Source: Saprospiraceae bacterium (GTDB taxonomy: Bacteria > Bacteroidota > Bacteroidia > Chitinophagales > Saprospiraceae). Taken from it: a stretch of 64,000 nt of DNA. The position numbers were made by a program, and so were the translations under genes. Where the stretch lies: contig JAHDFP010000020.1 in the NCBI GenBank assembly GCA_020628095.1, forward strand, positions 1-64,000, given 5' to 3'. This document shows positions 56,007-64,000 of the stretch, piece by piece (position 1 is the stretch's first letter; every line of letters begins with the position of its first letter). The notes under the pieces are model-generated. The model ran no database searches and was not told where the DNA came from. It saw only the letters and a program-made list of their open reading frames with translations.

Positions 56007-57230
56007 ATGGACCGAAATAACCTAATATACCTAGATAACAACGCCACGACACCCATGGACCCAAGGGTTCTGGAAGAAATGACGCCATATTTTACGGATT
56101 TCTATGGCAACGCGGCCAGTAGAAACCATCCTTTCGGTTGGTCTGCTGAGAATGGTGTCGATAAAGCCAGAAAGCAGATTGCTGACCTTATACATGTTGA
56201 CCCTAGAGAAATCATATTTACTTCTGGAGCAACAGAGGCGGACAATCTTGCTATCAAAGGTGTATTCGAGATGTATAGTCGAAAAGGTAATCACATCATT
56301 ACACTCAAGACTGAGCATAAAGCCGTATTAGACTCTTGCAAGAAGGTGGAAAAAATGGGCGGCGAAGTCACCTACCTCGATGTAAATAATGATGGAACAG
56401 TAGATCTAGAGTTATTAGAAAATTCGATAACGGATAAGACGATTTTGGTATCCATAATGTGGGCCAACAACGAGACAGGCGTTATCCAACCTATGAAACA
56501 AATAGGTGAAATCTGTGCTAAAAAAGGTGTCTTGCTTATGTCAGATGCTACGCAGGCGGTAGGTAAAATACCAGTAGACCCTAAGGCAACAGGTGTACAC
56601 CTGATGGCATTCACAGGTCATAAAATGTATGGACCTAAGGGCGTCGGTGCATTATTCGTCAACAGAAAAAATCCAAGAGTCAAAGTCACCTCACAGATGG
56701 ATGGTGGAGGTCATGAGCGTGGTATGAGATCGGGTACTCTTAATGTACCGGGCATTGTGGGTTTCGGTAAGGCCGCAGAACTGGCCATGAACGAAATGGC
56801 AGAAGAAGCCAAAAGACTCTCTGCACTAAGAGATAAATTAGAATCCCGCCTTGTCAATAGCTTAGAGGAATGCTACATCAATGGTTCTGTAGAAAACAGA
56901 ATGCCACATGTGAGCAATATATCTTTTAAGCACGTGGAAGGGGAAGGCCTTATGATGACTTTTAATCAGAATATAGGGGTATCTTCTGGTTCCGCCTGTA
57001 CTTCGGCCTCATTGGAGCCATCTTATGTACTCATTGCTTTGGGACTAGGTGATGATCTTGCACATTCTTCTATAAGATTTAGCCTAGGTCGATTTAATAC
57101 AGAAGAGGAAATAGATCGCACCATAAAGCAAGTCAGCGAAGGCGTCAATCACATGCGAAATCTAAGCCCGATATGGGAAATGTATAAAGAAGGTGTCGAC
57201 CTGGATAGTGTTGAATGGGCTGAACACTAA
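56007..57230 (+). CDS. iscS: Cysteine desulfurase IscS
   Basis: A 407-residue PLP enzyme that takes sulphur from cysteine for iron-sulphur cluster and thio-modification pathways. It begins [19 protein letters not shown]. His104 stacks on PLP, Asp180 lies in [11 protein letters not shown], Lys206 binds PLP ([14 protein letters not shown]), and the active-site Cys331 is in [10 protein letters not shown]. This is the IscS/NifS (class I) loop pattern, not SufS. It leads the iscS-iscU-iscA operon; iscU begins 51 bases later. Confidence 0.95.
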   Translation: MDRNNLIYLDNNATTPMDPRVLEEMTPYFTDFYGNAASRNHPFGWSAENGVDKARKQIADLIHVDPREIIFTSGATEADNLAIKGVFEMYSRKGNHIITLKTEHKAVLDSCKKVEKMGGEVTYLDVNNDGTVDLELLENSITDKTILVSIMWANNETGVIQPMKQIGEICAKKGVLLMSDATQAVGKIPVDPKATGVHLMAFTGHKMYGPKGVGALFVNRKNPRVKVTSQMDGGGHERGMRSGTLNVPGIVGFGKAAELAMNEMAEEAKRLSALRDKLESRLVNSLEECYINGSVENRMPHVSNISFKHVEGEGLMMTFNQNIGVSSGSACTSASLEPSYVLIALGLGDDLAHSSIRFSLGRFNTEEEIDRTIKQVSEGVNHMRNLSPIWEMYKEGVDLDSVEWAEH

Positions 57231-57281
57231 TAGTAAACTAACTTTGATTTATTTTTGTTATAACAAGTAGATAATAACAAC

Positions 57282-57677
57282 ATGGCATATTCAGATAAAT
57301 TAATAGAACATTTTAAGCAACCTAAAAATGTAGGTACACTGGACAAAGAGGCGCAGGATGTCGGTACGGGTCTGGTCGGAGCACCAGAATGCGGTGACGT
57401 CATGAGACTACAAATACAAGTGGATGACCAGACCAAGGTTATCAAGGATGCTAAATTCAAGACTTTCGGTTGCGGTTCGGCTATCGCTTCTTCTTCTGTT
57501 GCTACGGAATGGCTCAAAGGAAAGACGATAGATCAGGCGATGGAAATAGATAACATGGCTATCGTAGAAGAGTTGGCTCTTCCACCAGTGAAAATACACT
57601 GCTCTGTCTTAGCCGAAGATGCTATCAAAAGTGCCATCACAGACTACAAAAAGAAAAACGGAATAGAAACCGAGTAA
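57282..57677 (+). CDS. iscU: Iron-sulphur cluster assembly scaffold IscU
   Basis: A 131-residue scaffold on which [2Fe-2S] and [4Fe-4S] clusters are built. Cluster ligands are Cys37 (APECGDVM, with Asp39), Cys64 (TFGCGSAIAS) and Cys107 (KIHCSVLAED). The LPPVK motif at 100-104, which binds the HscA chaperone in Proteobacteria, is present, although no hscA or hscB gene is adjacent here. It begins 51 bases after iscS and is followed by iscA after three bases. Confidence 0.96.
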   Translation: MAYSDKLIEHFKQPKNVGTLDKEAQDVGTGLVGAPECGDVMRLQIQVDDQTKVIKDAKFKTFGCGSAIASSSVATEWLKGKTIDQAMEIDNMAIVEELALPPVKIHCSVLAEDAIKSAITDYKKKNGIETE

Positions 57678-57680
57678 GAC

Positions 57681-58007
57681 ATGCTTTTCGTCGCAGATAG
57701 TGCTAAAAATAAAATTTCCGAACTCAAGGAAAAGTCTAATCTTACAATGCAACATTTTGTAAGAGTCAGTGTCACCAGTGGTGGTTGTTCTGGTCTGACT
57801 TATAATCTTGATTTTGATGACACTTCATTACCTGATGATCAGGTCTTTGAAGACAACGGAGTCAAAGTAGTAACAGACCTCAAGAGCTTTTTATATCTCT
57901 GTAATACGACTTTAGAATTTTCTGGGGGACTTAATGGAAAAGGCTTTTTCTTTAATAATCCCAATGCCTCAAGAACTTGTGGTTGCGGGGAAAGTTTCGC
58001 TGTCTGA
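57681..58007 (+). CDS. iscA: Iron-sulphur cluster A-type carrier IscA
   Basis: A 108-residue A-type carrier. Conserved cysteines are Cys36 (SGGCSGLTY), Cys100 and Cys102 (RTCGCGESFAV), the usual three-ligand set for cluster transfer. The IscA/SufA/ErpA members are hard to separate; the place after iscU supports IscA. The start is three bases after the iscU stop. A terminator follows 28 bases later. Confidence 0.94.
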   Translation: MLFVADSAKNKISELKEKSNLTMQHFVRVSVTSGGCSGLTYNLDFDDTSLPDDQVFEDNGVKVVTDLKSFLYLCNTTLEFSGGLNGKGFFFNNPNASRTCGCGESFAV

Positions 58008-58034
58008 TAAGCTCAGAAAACTAATAATAAATTC

Positions 58035-58077
58035 AAAAAAAATAGGAGATTGAATGTTTTCAATCTCCTATTTTTTA
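58035..58077. terminator. Bidirectional terminator between iscA and the DUF2807 gene
   Basis: AAATAGGAGATTGA pairs with TCAATCTCCTATTT around a six-base loop, flanked by A runs upstream and T runs downstream. It serves iscA on the plus strand and can serve the convergent DUF2807 gene. Confidence 0.9.
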
Positions 58078-58097
58078 TTTCCAAATTCATTAGTGAT

Positions 58098-58802
58098 TTA
58101 CAACTTACTAATGCTCCCTCCAGACCACTTTCCAGAATTAAGATTGGTCTTAGAAGGGTTACCTTTATATCTTATGGATGCTCCAGAAGAAGCATCACCA
58201 CTCAAAGAGTCTGTAGCCCATACACCTGCAGAAGCGCCTGAAGAAGCATCGACATCTACTTTTTTCGCTTTTAACTTAGCTCCTCTGTAACTTGCTCCTG
58301 AGCTAACGTCGACTTCCAGCTCTTTTGCCTCCCCTTCCAAACTAAGAGATGCTCCAGAACTGACACCCACGTCAGCTGTCATATAATCCACCTCTAAATC
58401 CACAGAAGCACCAGAACTTACTGAGATGTCTATATCATCTCCACTCATCACATCATTACCATGTACAGAAGCGCCTGAGCTTACAGAGATGTCCTCTATC
58501 TCCTGATCATAATATAGATCAATCTCCACTTTTCTGTTATTGCTAGACTTCCATCCTATTGACCATGGTTTTTTCTTAAATTTAAGAGTTACCTCCGAAC
58601 CACTAACATCTATTATTAAGTCCTCTATATCACCCTTTATCATATTGATTTCTGCTCTTGGCTTCCCTTTATAAATATCTACTTGAATTCCTTGCGAGAC
58701 ATTTATTGCCGAAAAAGACTTCAGATTACGCACTTCTTCTTGCGCACTCAAGCAGAATAAACAAAAAGAAAAGAATACAGACAGGATTGATTTTTTAATC
58801 AT
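58098..58802 (-). CDS. DUF2807 (head GIN domain) exported protein
   Basis: A 234-residue protein with a signal peptide (about 1-20, CLSAQ). The start of the mature part (FSAINVSQGIQVDIYKGK) is the usual DUF2807 opening. Residues about 105-225 form a parallel beta-helix-like ladder with six SSGAS turns spaced 18-21 residues apart. In the family this repeated beta-helix is thought to sit at the cell envelope, and it was once called an auto-transporter adhesin-like domain. Its exact role is unknown. It stands alone, convergent with iscSUA and divergent from a VOC gene. Confidence 0.88.
   Translation of the reverse strand: MIKKSILSVFFSFCLFCLSAQEEVRNLKSFSAINVSQGIQVDIYKGKPRAEINMIKGDIEDLIIDVSGSEVTLKFKKKPWSIGWKSSNNRKVEIDLYYDQEIEDISVSSGASVHGNDVMSGDDIDISVSSGASVDLEVDYMTADVGVSSGASLSLEGEAKELEVDVSSGASYRGAKLKAKKVDVDASSGASAGVWATDSLSGDASSGASIRYKGNPSKTNLNSGKWSGGSISKL
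58176..58481 (-). repeat. Six SSGAS-motif repeats in the DUF2807 protein
   Basis: The motif SSGAS occurs six times with intervals of 21, 19, 19, 20 and 18 residues, each at the turn of a predicted beta-helix rung. The codons differ between copies, so the amino-acid repeat is conserved more than the DNA. Confidence 0.78.
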
Positions 58803-58878
58803 GGTTTTGTTTTTTAATTTATAAACGCATTCAAATTATATTAGGTTACACTTTTAAAACTAAAAAAAACGATAATAA

Positions 58879-59319
58879 ATGAGCGAAAAGAAAAGAGTTA
58901 CTGGCATTGGCGGTGTCTTTTTTAAAACTAAAGACCCTGACAAATTGAAGAATTGGTACAACAAACACCTCGGAATAAATACTGACCAATATGGCGCAGC
59001 ATTCTTAAGCAGACAATATCGCAATCCAGATAGTAGCCATTATTTGCAATGGAGTCCTATGAAAGAATCCACCAATAATTTTGATCCTTCGGAAAAACAA
59101 TTTATGATTAACTATAGGGTAGAAAATATGGAGTGGCTCGTAGAACAACTAAAAAAAGAAGGCGTCACGATATGTGACGAAATAGAAACCTTTGATTATG
59201 GAAAATTCGTACATATCATGGATATCGAGGGAAACAAAATAGAACTGTGGGAACCTGTAGATTCCTCATTTGACCAATACTATAAAGACAATCCTGATAA
59301 AGCAACCAACCTATCATAA
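58879..59319 (+). CDS. VOC (glyoxalase/bleomycin resistance) family protein
   Basis: A 146-residue single-domain VOC protein. It opens VTGIGGVFFKTKDPDKLKNWYNKHLGI and has a metal-binding type end (YGKFVHIMDIEGNKIELWEP). VOC proteins include glyoxalases, dioxygenases and antibiotic-binding proteins; the substrate cannot be told. The stop overlaps the galM start by one base (TAATG), so the two are translationally coupled. Confidence 0.87.
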   Translation: MSEKKRVTGIGGVFFKTKDPDKLKNWYNKHLGINTDQYGAAFLSRQYRNPDSSHYLQWSPMKESTNNFDPSEKQFMINYRVENMEWLVEQLKKEGVTICDEIETFDYGKFVHIMDIEGNKIELWEPVDSSFDQYYKDNPDKATNLS

Positions 59320-60374
59320 TGCGTATCACAAGAGAACGGTTTGGGAAAATGCCAGATGGCGAGGAAGTGTCTCTCTACAGACTGACTAATGACAATGGCG
59401 TACAGATCGCCATAACCGATTATGGTGGCATCATAACTTCTATCAAAACTCCAGATCATCAAGGCCAATTAGGAGAAATTGTTATGGGGTTCGATGAGTT
59501 AGCACCTTATCTTGGCGTGCATCCTTATTTTGGTGCGACTGTGGGGAGAGTGGCTAATAGGATAAGTAATGCTCAGTTCTCTTATGGTCAGCAAGTATAC
59601 AAGCTCTCAGCCAACGAAGGGAACAATCAATTACATGGCGGTCACCAAGGTCTGGACAAAGTACTATGGCAATCAGAGGTTATATCAGATGGTCAAGATA
59701 TTCTCAGATTGACACACCACAGTCCTGATGGCAGCGAAGATTATCCTGGAAATCTGCAATGCACCGTTTCTTTCAAGTTGACCCCACAAAATGAATTGGA
59801 AATCAATTATACAGCCCTCACCGATAAAGCCACCCCTGTTAATTTTACCCATCATGATTACTTTAATCTAAGCGATGGTGGAGAATCAAATATATACGAT
59901 CATGAGCTCCTGATTAATTCCAAATACTATACACCCAATGATTCTGATAATATACCAACAGGAGAAATAAGGTCTGCGTTGGATAGTATCTATGATTTTT
60001 CTGATTATAAAAATGTGGGGGCAATGATAGACAAGAAAGAGGGCCACAGACATGCGCAACACGGCTATGATGATAATTTTATAATTAACAAATCACCAAA
60101 GGAATTATCCCGTGCCGCCTCATTACGAGATCCTCAATCTAAAAGACAATTAGATATTTATTCGACCCAAGATTGCCTTCAACTTTATACTGGCAATTAC
60201 CTTGACGGGAGCCTCAGTCGACAGTCGAAACCCTATAATCATCATCACGCATTATGTCTAGAATCGCAGTCCTATGTCGACGCACCTAATAAAAGTCACT
60301 TTCCCAGCATCATTATCCGACCAGAAGAAAAGTATGAAGAGAAGACTGTGTATCGGTTTTCAAAGTACCCTTAA
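59319..60374 (+). CDS. galM: Aldose 1-epimerase
   Basis: A 351-residue mutarotase that interconverts alpha and beta anomers of glucose or galactose. Motifs are GATVGRVANRISNAQF, ANEGNNQLHGGHQGLDKVLW, the catalytic His near 176 in FTHHDYFNL, and the catalytic Glu near 314 in CLESQSYVDAPN. No signal peptide, so cytoplasmic. It is coupled to the upstream VOC gene. Length fits the family. Confidence 0.93.
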   Translation: MRITRERFGKMPDGEEVSLYRLTNDNGVQIAITDYGGIITSIKTPDHQGQLGEIVMGFDELAPYLGVHPYFGATVGRVANRISNAQFSYGQQVYKLSANEGNNQLHGGHQGLDKVLWQSEVISDGQDILRLTHHSPDGSEDYPGNLQCTVSFKLTPQNELEINYTALTDKATPVNFTHHDYFNLSDGGESNIYDHELLINSKYYTPNDSDNIPTGEIRSALDSIYDFSDYKNVGAMIDKKEGHRHAQHGYDDNFIINKSPKELSRAASLRDPQSKRQLDIYSTQDCLQLYTGNYLDGSLSRQSKPYNHHHALCLESQSYVDAPNKSHFPSIIIRPEEKYEEKTVYRFSKYP

Positions 60375-60412
60375 AAACTTAGTAGAGTAAGTTATTATAG
60401 ACGTACATTCTC

Positions 60413-61048
60413 CTAATTATGGTAATCATCTATTACCCACAGAGTATCATCCCTATCAGAAAAAGCAACCACCCCGTGTGTCTTATTAAAATAAATTTGG
60501 GAATAACCAGACATATCTACTGGGTAGTCTATTGAGGCATGCACTTCATAAAACATCTTATCATTAAATTCGATTTTATCAAATTTTCTAATAGAAGTAA
60601 TTGATTGATTTTCCAGAACCATTCCAATCTTGGCTATTAAACCGTTATTGTATGAGGTAGTGAGGTTTGCTTTTATATACTTAGTGAAAGCATCATTGTT
60701 TTCAGCAAAATAATTTGCTCCTACGAATATATTCAATGCGTATTCATTCGTATTCTCCTCAAATAAACTAAAAACAATCTCTTCAGCATCGTAAGTAATA
60801 TCTGGGGTCAATCTCTTTTTGACAATCTCCCTTTTTTGTTCTATTTCCATAAATTTAATTGCACCATTTGCACTTCTATAGGATACTCTGGAACTATTAG
60901 ATAATTTATCATTTGGGAAGTGAGGCATTAAATCCTTAATGGTCAAAGAACTTAATTCATTTGAACTTTCTATCGTATTAAATTGATCCTCTGAGGAACA
61001 AGAAATTAATAGAACTACTAATAGTAAAACTGAAAAAATATTTTTCAT
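60413..61048 (-). CDS. Putative lipoprotein of unknown function
   Basis: A 211-residue protein with a lipoprotein signal (LLISCSSEDQ, Cys17). The mature part is alpha-beta and charged (YDAEEIVFSLFEENTNEYAL, KFDKIEFNDKMFYEVHASID), with no family I recognise. It follows the cysteine-rich secreted gene by 13 bases on the same strand, so the two form an operon. Confidence 0.75.
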   Translation of the reverse strand: MKNIFSVLLLVVLLISCSSEDQFNTIESSNELSSLTIKDLMPHFPNDKLSNSSRVSYRSANGAIKFMEIEQKREIVKKRLTPDITYDAEEIVFSLFEENTNEYALNIFVGANYFAENNDAFTKYIKANLTTSYNNGLIAKIGMVLENQSITSIRKFDKIEFNDKMFYEVHASIDYPVDMSGYSQIYFNKTHGVVAFSDRDDTLWVIDDYHN

Positions 61049-61061
61049 TTGTTATAATAAT

Positions 61062-61688
61062 TTAATCTCGGTTAACGCAATCAGAGTCCATGAATATGCA
61101 GCAAGACCCATCATCATATTGAATTGTAACTACAGTGTCATAACAATAACTGATCGGTTCTAAGGGTATAGGATTGGCTGTAGAGAATAACGTCAATTTT
61201 GATTGAGGAAATCCTCCAAAGCCGTTAGAGAAAGTAGCCGTATTCACAAAAATACCTGCAGAAGTTCTGTTTCCCGTTCTTGTGGCCAAAGGGTCTGTTG
61301 ACACCCATAAATCCCAACTATATTGTATGCTCGTTATTTCTCGAATAGGTTTTACCTCCTCTTCACATCCATTCTCTATGTAACAACTGGTTCTTAGATC
61401 TCTACATTCATAAATACAACTCGTCAATTGATTGATAGTTACAGTATTCATACATTCCATTGCACAGTCTGTATAACTATCTTGGCAATCTTTTCTGCAT
61501 TCACAAGCTATAGACCCTTCCACTCCATATGAACATGGATGACAATCATCCCAACCAGAAATTGTAAAGGAATTATTCTCTTGATCAATGCTAAAATCCA
61601 ACTTGTTCATAAAGACTGGACATTGACTCCAAAGAGGATTCGTTATACAGGCTAGAAATACTACTATGATAAGTGGGTTGTTGTTCAT
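61062..61688 (-). CDS. Cysteine-rich secreted protein of unknown function
   Basis: A 208-residue protein with a signal peptide (about 1-21, NPLWSQ). The mature part has at least 14 cysteines, many in a dense block at about 48-100 (DDCHPCSYGVEGSIACECRK, DCQDSYTDCAMECMN, CIYECRDLRTSCYIENGC). The pattern implies several disulphides and an extracytoplasmic location. The C-terminal half is beta-rich (LTLFSTANPIPLEPISYCYD). I do not recognise a family. It leads the lipoprotein gene by 13 bases. Confidence 0.72.
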   Translation of the reverse strand: MNNNPLIIVVFLACITNPLWSQCPVFMNKLDFSIDQENNSFTISGWDDCHPCSYGVEGSIACECRKDCQDSYTDCAMECMNTVTINQLTSCIYECRDLRTSCYIENGCEEEVKPIREITSIQYSWDLWVSTDPLATRTGNRTSAGIFVNTATFSNGFGGFPQSKLTLFSTANPIPLEPISYCYDTVVTIQYDDGSCCIFMDSDCVNRD

Positions 61689-61698
61689 GATTTTTTAT

Positions 61699-61730
61699 TA
61701 AACTTAAAAATATTTCATTTAAAAATCAAA
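61699..61730 (-). promoter_or_regulatory. Possible promoter of the cysteine-rich gene
   Basis: On the minus strand TTTG (61730-61727), 20 bases, then TAAGTTTA (61706-61699), seven of eight to the -7 consensus. It lies only 11 bases before the ATG, so the leader would be very short. Confidence 0.27.
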
Positions 61731-61748
61731 CTGCTATTAATTTTTTTA

Positions 61749-61778
61749 TTTGCCATTGTAAGAATCAAAATAAATTAG
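61749..61778 (+). promoter_or_regulatory. Possible promoter of the lipoprotein gene at 61800
   Basis: TTTG (61749-61752), 18 bases, then TAAATTAG (61771-61778), seven of eight to the -7 consensus, 22 bases before the ATG. Confidence 0.27.
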
Positions 61779-61799
61779 CGGAAGAAAAAACATCATTCT

Positions 61800-62819
61800 A
61801 TGATGAAAGCATACATCATCCTCTTTGCGTTGTACATCCCTCTTTCATGTTCTAATGACGTAGAGACTCAAGACGATGACATATTAGGATTCGAATTATT
61901 GAGCGATGTCAATGGGCATTGGGTGGGTAGCAATGAGACAGCCTTTGGGTTCTATGATTGGTTTGCGTTTGACTTTCGTCCTATCTCACCATCACATAGC
62001 CACTCCATCTACGAAGGCGCCGCCAATCAAAATATTATTACTTCTATCTTTCTAGCAGAGTACGAAGGAAAGAAACAAATAATGGCAAGAAATGGTGGGT
62101 GGCTAGGTAATCAATACCGAGCTACATACTTTATACTCGATAAAGCTGAAAATCGTAACCAAGAAAAATATTACAGACTAGTAGATGCCGTTGGCGGTCC
62201 GGATCGCTCTTATATGGAATTCCGATTTGTGGCGGACTCTATATACATGGATGCCTATAAGGATAATAGTGGAACTCTGGATCAGCCTATTCATCACATG
62301 GGTTTTGCTGGGTCCAATCGTAATCCATCTTATTCTCAGAAAGCCGTTGCACTATTTGATTACCCGCAAGAAACTATAGAAGTAAATCTTAATAACCAAT
62401 TCTCTATTCTCATAGATAAGGACTCGGCATTATTTTTAGAAGAAGACTTAGACCCTTTTCCAAAGTCTGATCATGGTCATATAAGTGACCTGCGTGTAGA
62501 CATTAAGAGAAATACCCCTACACAAAACCAAGGACTCCTATTCTTTTTATCTAAAAGTGAAGTTGTCTCAGAGGACGGCAGTGTGAACTGGAGCAATCTG
62601 GACAATACAGTTATCAGGACTATTGACCTAGGTCGTACAGAAAATAATTACACTTGTACCTATCTACACCCTGACGACTACTTTGTTACTATTTTTCATG
62701 ATTTAGATGGTGACGGTATTCCGTCTAGTGGAGACTACTCCAGTAGTAGTAAGCAGACCACTGTACTTCCTAATAGCCAAGAATCTGTGCAAGTAGAAAT
62801 AGAAATGCAATTGCCTTAA
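61800..62819 (+). CDS. Putative lipoprotein of unknown function
   Basis: A 339-residue protein with a lipoprotein signal (IPLSCSNDVE, Cys17); a second ATG three bases later could be used. The first 200 residues are unassigned (WVGSNETAFGFYDWFAFDFR, YMEFRFVADSIYMDAYKDNS). The last 100 form a beta-sandwich-like region with a calcium-type loop DLDGDGIPSSGD. It is followed 13 bases later by a VOC gene. Function unknown. Confidence 0.76.
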   Translation: MMKAYIILFALYIPLSCSNDVETQDDDILGFELLSDVNGHWVGSNETAFGFYDWFAFDFRPISPSHSHSIYEGAANQNIITSIFLAEYEGKKQIMARNGGWLGNQYRATYFILDKAENRNQEKYYRLVDAVGGPDRSYMEFRFVADSIYMDAYKDNSGTLDQPIHHMGFAGSNRNPSYSQKAVALFDYPQETIEVNLNNQFSILIDKDSALFLEEDLDPFPKSDHGHISDLRVDIKRNTPTQNQGLLFFLSKSEVVSEDGSVNWSNLDNTVIRTIDLGRTENNYTCTYLHPDDYFVTIFHDLDGDGIPSSGDYSSSSKQTTVLPNSQESVQVEIEMQLP

Positions 62820-62832
62820 AAAATATATCAAA

Positions 62833-63549
62833 ATGAAAAATGGCAAATTCATCTGGGCGGATTTATCTACTTACGACACAGGAAGTTCTACCAATTTTTA
62901 TAAGTCCGTATTTGGTTGGGAGTTACATAATACGGAAGGATATTATCTAGCAACCATAGATGAAAAAAGTATTGCGGGAATATATGAGACGCCCTCATTT
63001 TTTCAAAAAATAAAAATGCCTCACTTTTGGATGAGCTACTTCCAGGTCGAATCTACAGCTCAAGCCGTAGAGCGCGCCAAAGAAAGTGTTGGAATAATAG
63101 AGATAGAAAATGCGAATTTCTACGAAGGAAACATTGCTCTGATAAGAGATCCGCAAGGTGCAGGCTTTACTATATATGATGGCAACCAACTAGACTTTGG
63201 AATTGCCGATAGATCAGCTTGCGTTGTTAGTACAGAGTTACAAGTATCTGACCTCAGCGAAGTAATTCCTTTCTATACCTCTCTATTTGGATGGGATCTA
63301 AAACGAATAGACGCATACACCTATAGAGTTAACACAGATCATACTCATCAGATAACGATCAGACAAGTTGACAATAATACCAAAGGAAAGTATGAATATT
63401 GGGTAACGACTATATTGGTCAATGATCTAACATCGACTTGTAACCTTATAGAAAAGAATGGTGGCCTCATAATAAGTAAAGAAGAAAACCGATATATGAT
63501 GACCGATGACTCTCAGGAAGCATTCTTCTATATACAAAAAAAGCGATGA
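62833..63549 (+). CDS. Two-domain VOC family protein
   Basis: A 238-residue protein of two VOC modules, about 1-115 (GKFIWADLSTYDTGSSTNFY, KSVFGWELHN, NIALIRDPQGAGFTIYDG) and about 125-235 (STELQVSDLSEVIPFYTSLF, GWDLKRIDAYTYRV). It resembles glyoxalase-like proteins of actinobacteria and Bacteroidota with no known substrate. It probably shares a transcript with the preceding lipoprotein gene. The stop codon lies inside the terminator hairpin of the convergent SPFH gene. Confidence 0.87.
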   Translation: MKNGKFIWADLSTYDTGSSTNFYKSVFGWELHNTEGYYLATIDEKSIAGIYETPSFFQKIKMPHFWMSYFQVESTAQAVERAKESVGIIEIENANFYEGNIALIRDPQGAGFTIYDGNQLDFGIADRSACVVSTELQVSDLSEVIPFYTSLFGWDLKRIDAYTYRVNTDHTHQITIRQVDNNTKGKYEYWVTTILVNDLTSTCNLIEKNGGLIISKEENRYMMTDDSQEAFFYIQKKR

Positions 63550-63572
63550 TCTTCTAAAATGAAAATCATCGC
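63535..63572 (-). terminator. Terminator of the right-edge SPFH gene, overlapping the VOC stop
   Basis: GCGATGAT (63543-63550) pairs perfectly with ATCATCGC (63565-63572). On the minus strand it is followed by a run of seven Ts (63542-63536). The hairpin covers the last codons of the VOC gene. Confidence 0.8.
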
Positions 63573-63599
63573 CCCTTCGTATTTATTAAAACTTTACCT

Positions 63600-64000
63600 C
63601 TAATTGTTAAGTATCAATGGCAAACCCTCATCGCCACCGCCGACAATCACCACTTTTGAGTTAGGTGATTTAGCTAATTCTAATGTTGCCTCGATACCCT
63701 TATCTTTCAATATCTTATCTGACAAACTTGCATTCAGTATCTTGTTGGCATCGGCTTTCGCTTGTGCTTCTATTATTTTTCTCTCAGCCTCTTTTCTCTC
63801 TCGATCTAATTTAAAATCATACTGAAACGCTAGTTGCTCCTCTTGCAACTTAAGCTCTATGGCTTCTCTTAGCTTAGGAGGTAAAACAACCTCTCTTATC
63901 AGCACAGCATCTAATACTACATACTTTTTGCTTGCCGCCTCTCTCGTCATTTCCTCGATCTCGTCCTGTATGGCATCTCGCTTAGTACTATAAAGTTCTT
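63600..64000 (-). CDS. SPFH/prohibitin-family protein, C-terminal part (cut by the window edge)
   Basis: The frame stays open upstream of the apparent Met at 63950 to the window end, with residues reading ELYSTKRDAIQDEIEEMTRE, so the start lies outside. The visible part is the end of an SPFH domain (DAVLIREVVLPPKLREAIEL), a charged helix (KEAERKIIEAQAKADANKIL), and the end GLPLILNN. It resembles the SPFH lipoprotein at 52142-52924, which ends MPIILNN. Confidence 0.87.
   Translation of the reverse strand, partial: ELYSTKRDAIQDEIEEMTREAASKKYVVLDAVLIREVVLPPKLREAIELKLQEEQLAFQYDFKLDRERKEAERKIIEAQAKADANKILNASLSDKILKDKGIEATLELAKSPNSKVVIVGGGDEGLPLILNN

Noticed and set aside
58098-58802. SSGAS repeats as a phase-variable tandem repeat
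   Set aside because: The copies differ at DNA level and spacing varies from 18 to 21 residues, which fits beta-helix rungs and not slipped-strand repeats.

Overview
The window looks like a chromosomal segment of a free-living, gliding-type Bacteroidota, possibly from the Saprospiria; the class is an inference. The evidence is AT-rich DNA, Bacteroidota-style promoters (TTTG, about 19-20 bases, TAnnTTTG), three giant secreted proteins with the gliding-motility/type IX secretion (T9SS) type B C-terminal domain, a PorP/SprF-type protein, a DUF5686/carboxypeptidase-regulatory outer-membrane protein, and many small lipoproteins. I see no insertion sequence, prophage or CRISPR array.

Layout. 1-53 is the 5' part of a tRNA-Ser(GCU) on the minus strand with a near-consensus promoter. 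475-8932 is a tight operon: a 1942-residue adhesin-like T9SS cargo, a PorP/SprF protein and an OmpA/PD40 protein, followed by the DUF5686 protein (9043-11529). 11599-17291 (minus) holds a lipoprotein gene and a four-gene cassette: T9SS type A cargo, exported TPR-CHAT caspase-like protein with a C-terminal membrane anchor, ECF sigma factor, and anti-sigma-like membrane protein. 17400-24574 holds an Lrp/MarC divergent pair, a 582-base non-coding stretch with several hairpins, an acyl-CoA dehydrogenase, a beta-CASP nuclease and a QueD/PTPS enzyme. 24846-34954 is largely housekeeping (holB-ricT-lpdA, recQ, rsmI) with a MORN-repeat lipoprotein, a hydrolase and a sulfatase-fold protein. 35119-45065 is a second surface-protein region: a SprB-repeat T9SS cargo overlapping lptC, a degenerate M43-type metalloprotease, and a 1626-residue PKD protein containing three tandem 168-residue units. 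45130-50600 holds a DUF1508 membrane protein, alaS and a divergent M23 peptidase. 50877-54844 is an ECF sigma / TetR / SPFH lipoprotein / TPR / lipoprotein series. 54942-58007 holds a short methylmalonyl-CoA-mutase-like protein divergent from iscS-iscU-iscA. 58098-64000 holds a DUF2807 protein, VOC proteins, galM, small secreted proteins and a second, cut-off SPFH protein.

How the genes fit together. The surface-protein genes supply T9SS cargo plus likely outer-membrane partners. The CHAT cassette has the parts of an envelope-sensing regulatory module: an exported protease-like protein next to a transmembrane anti-sigma-like protein and its sigma factor. It is the best candidate here for an undescribed system. 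All functions are read from sequence motifs and remembered family features; no database search was run.
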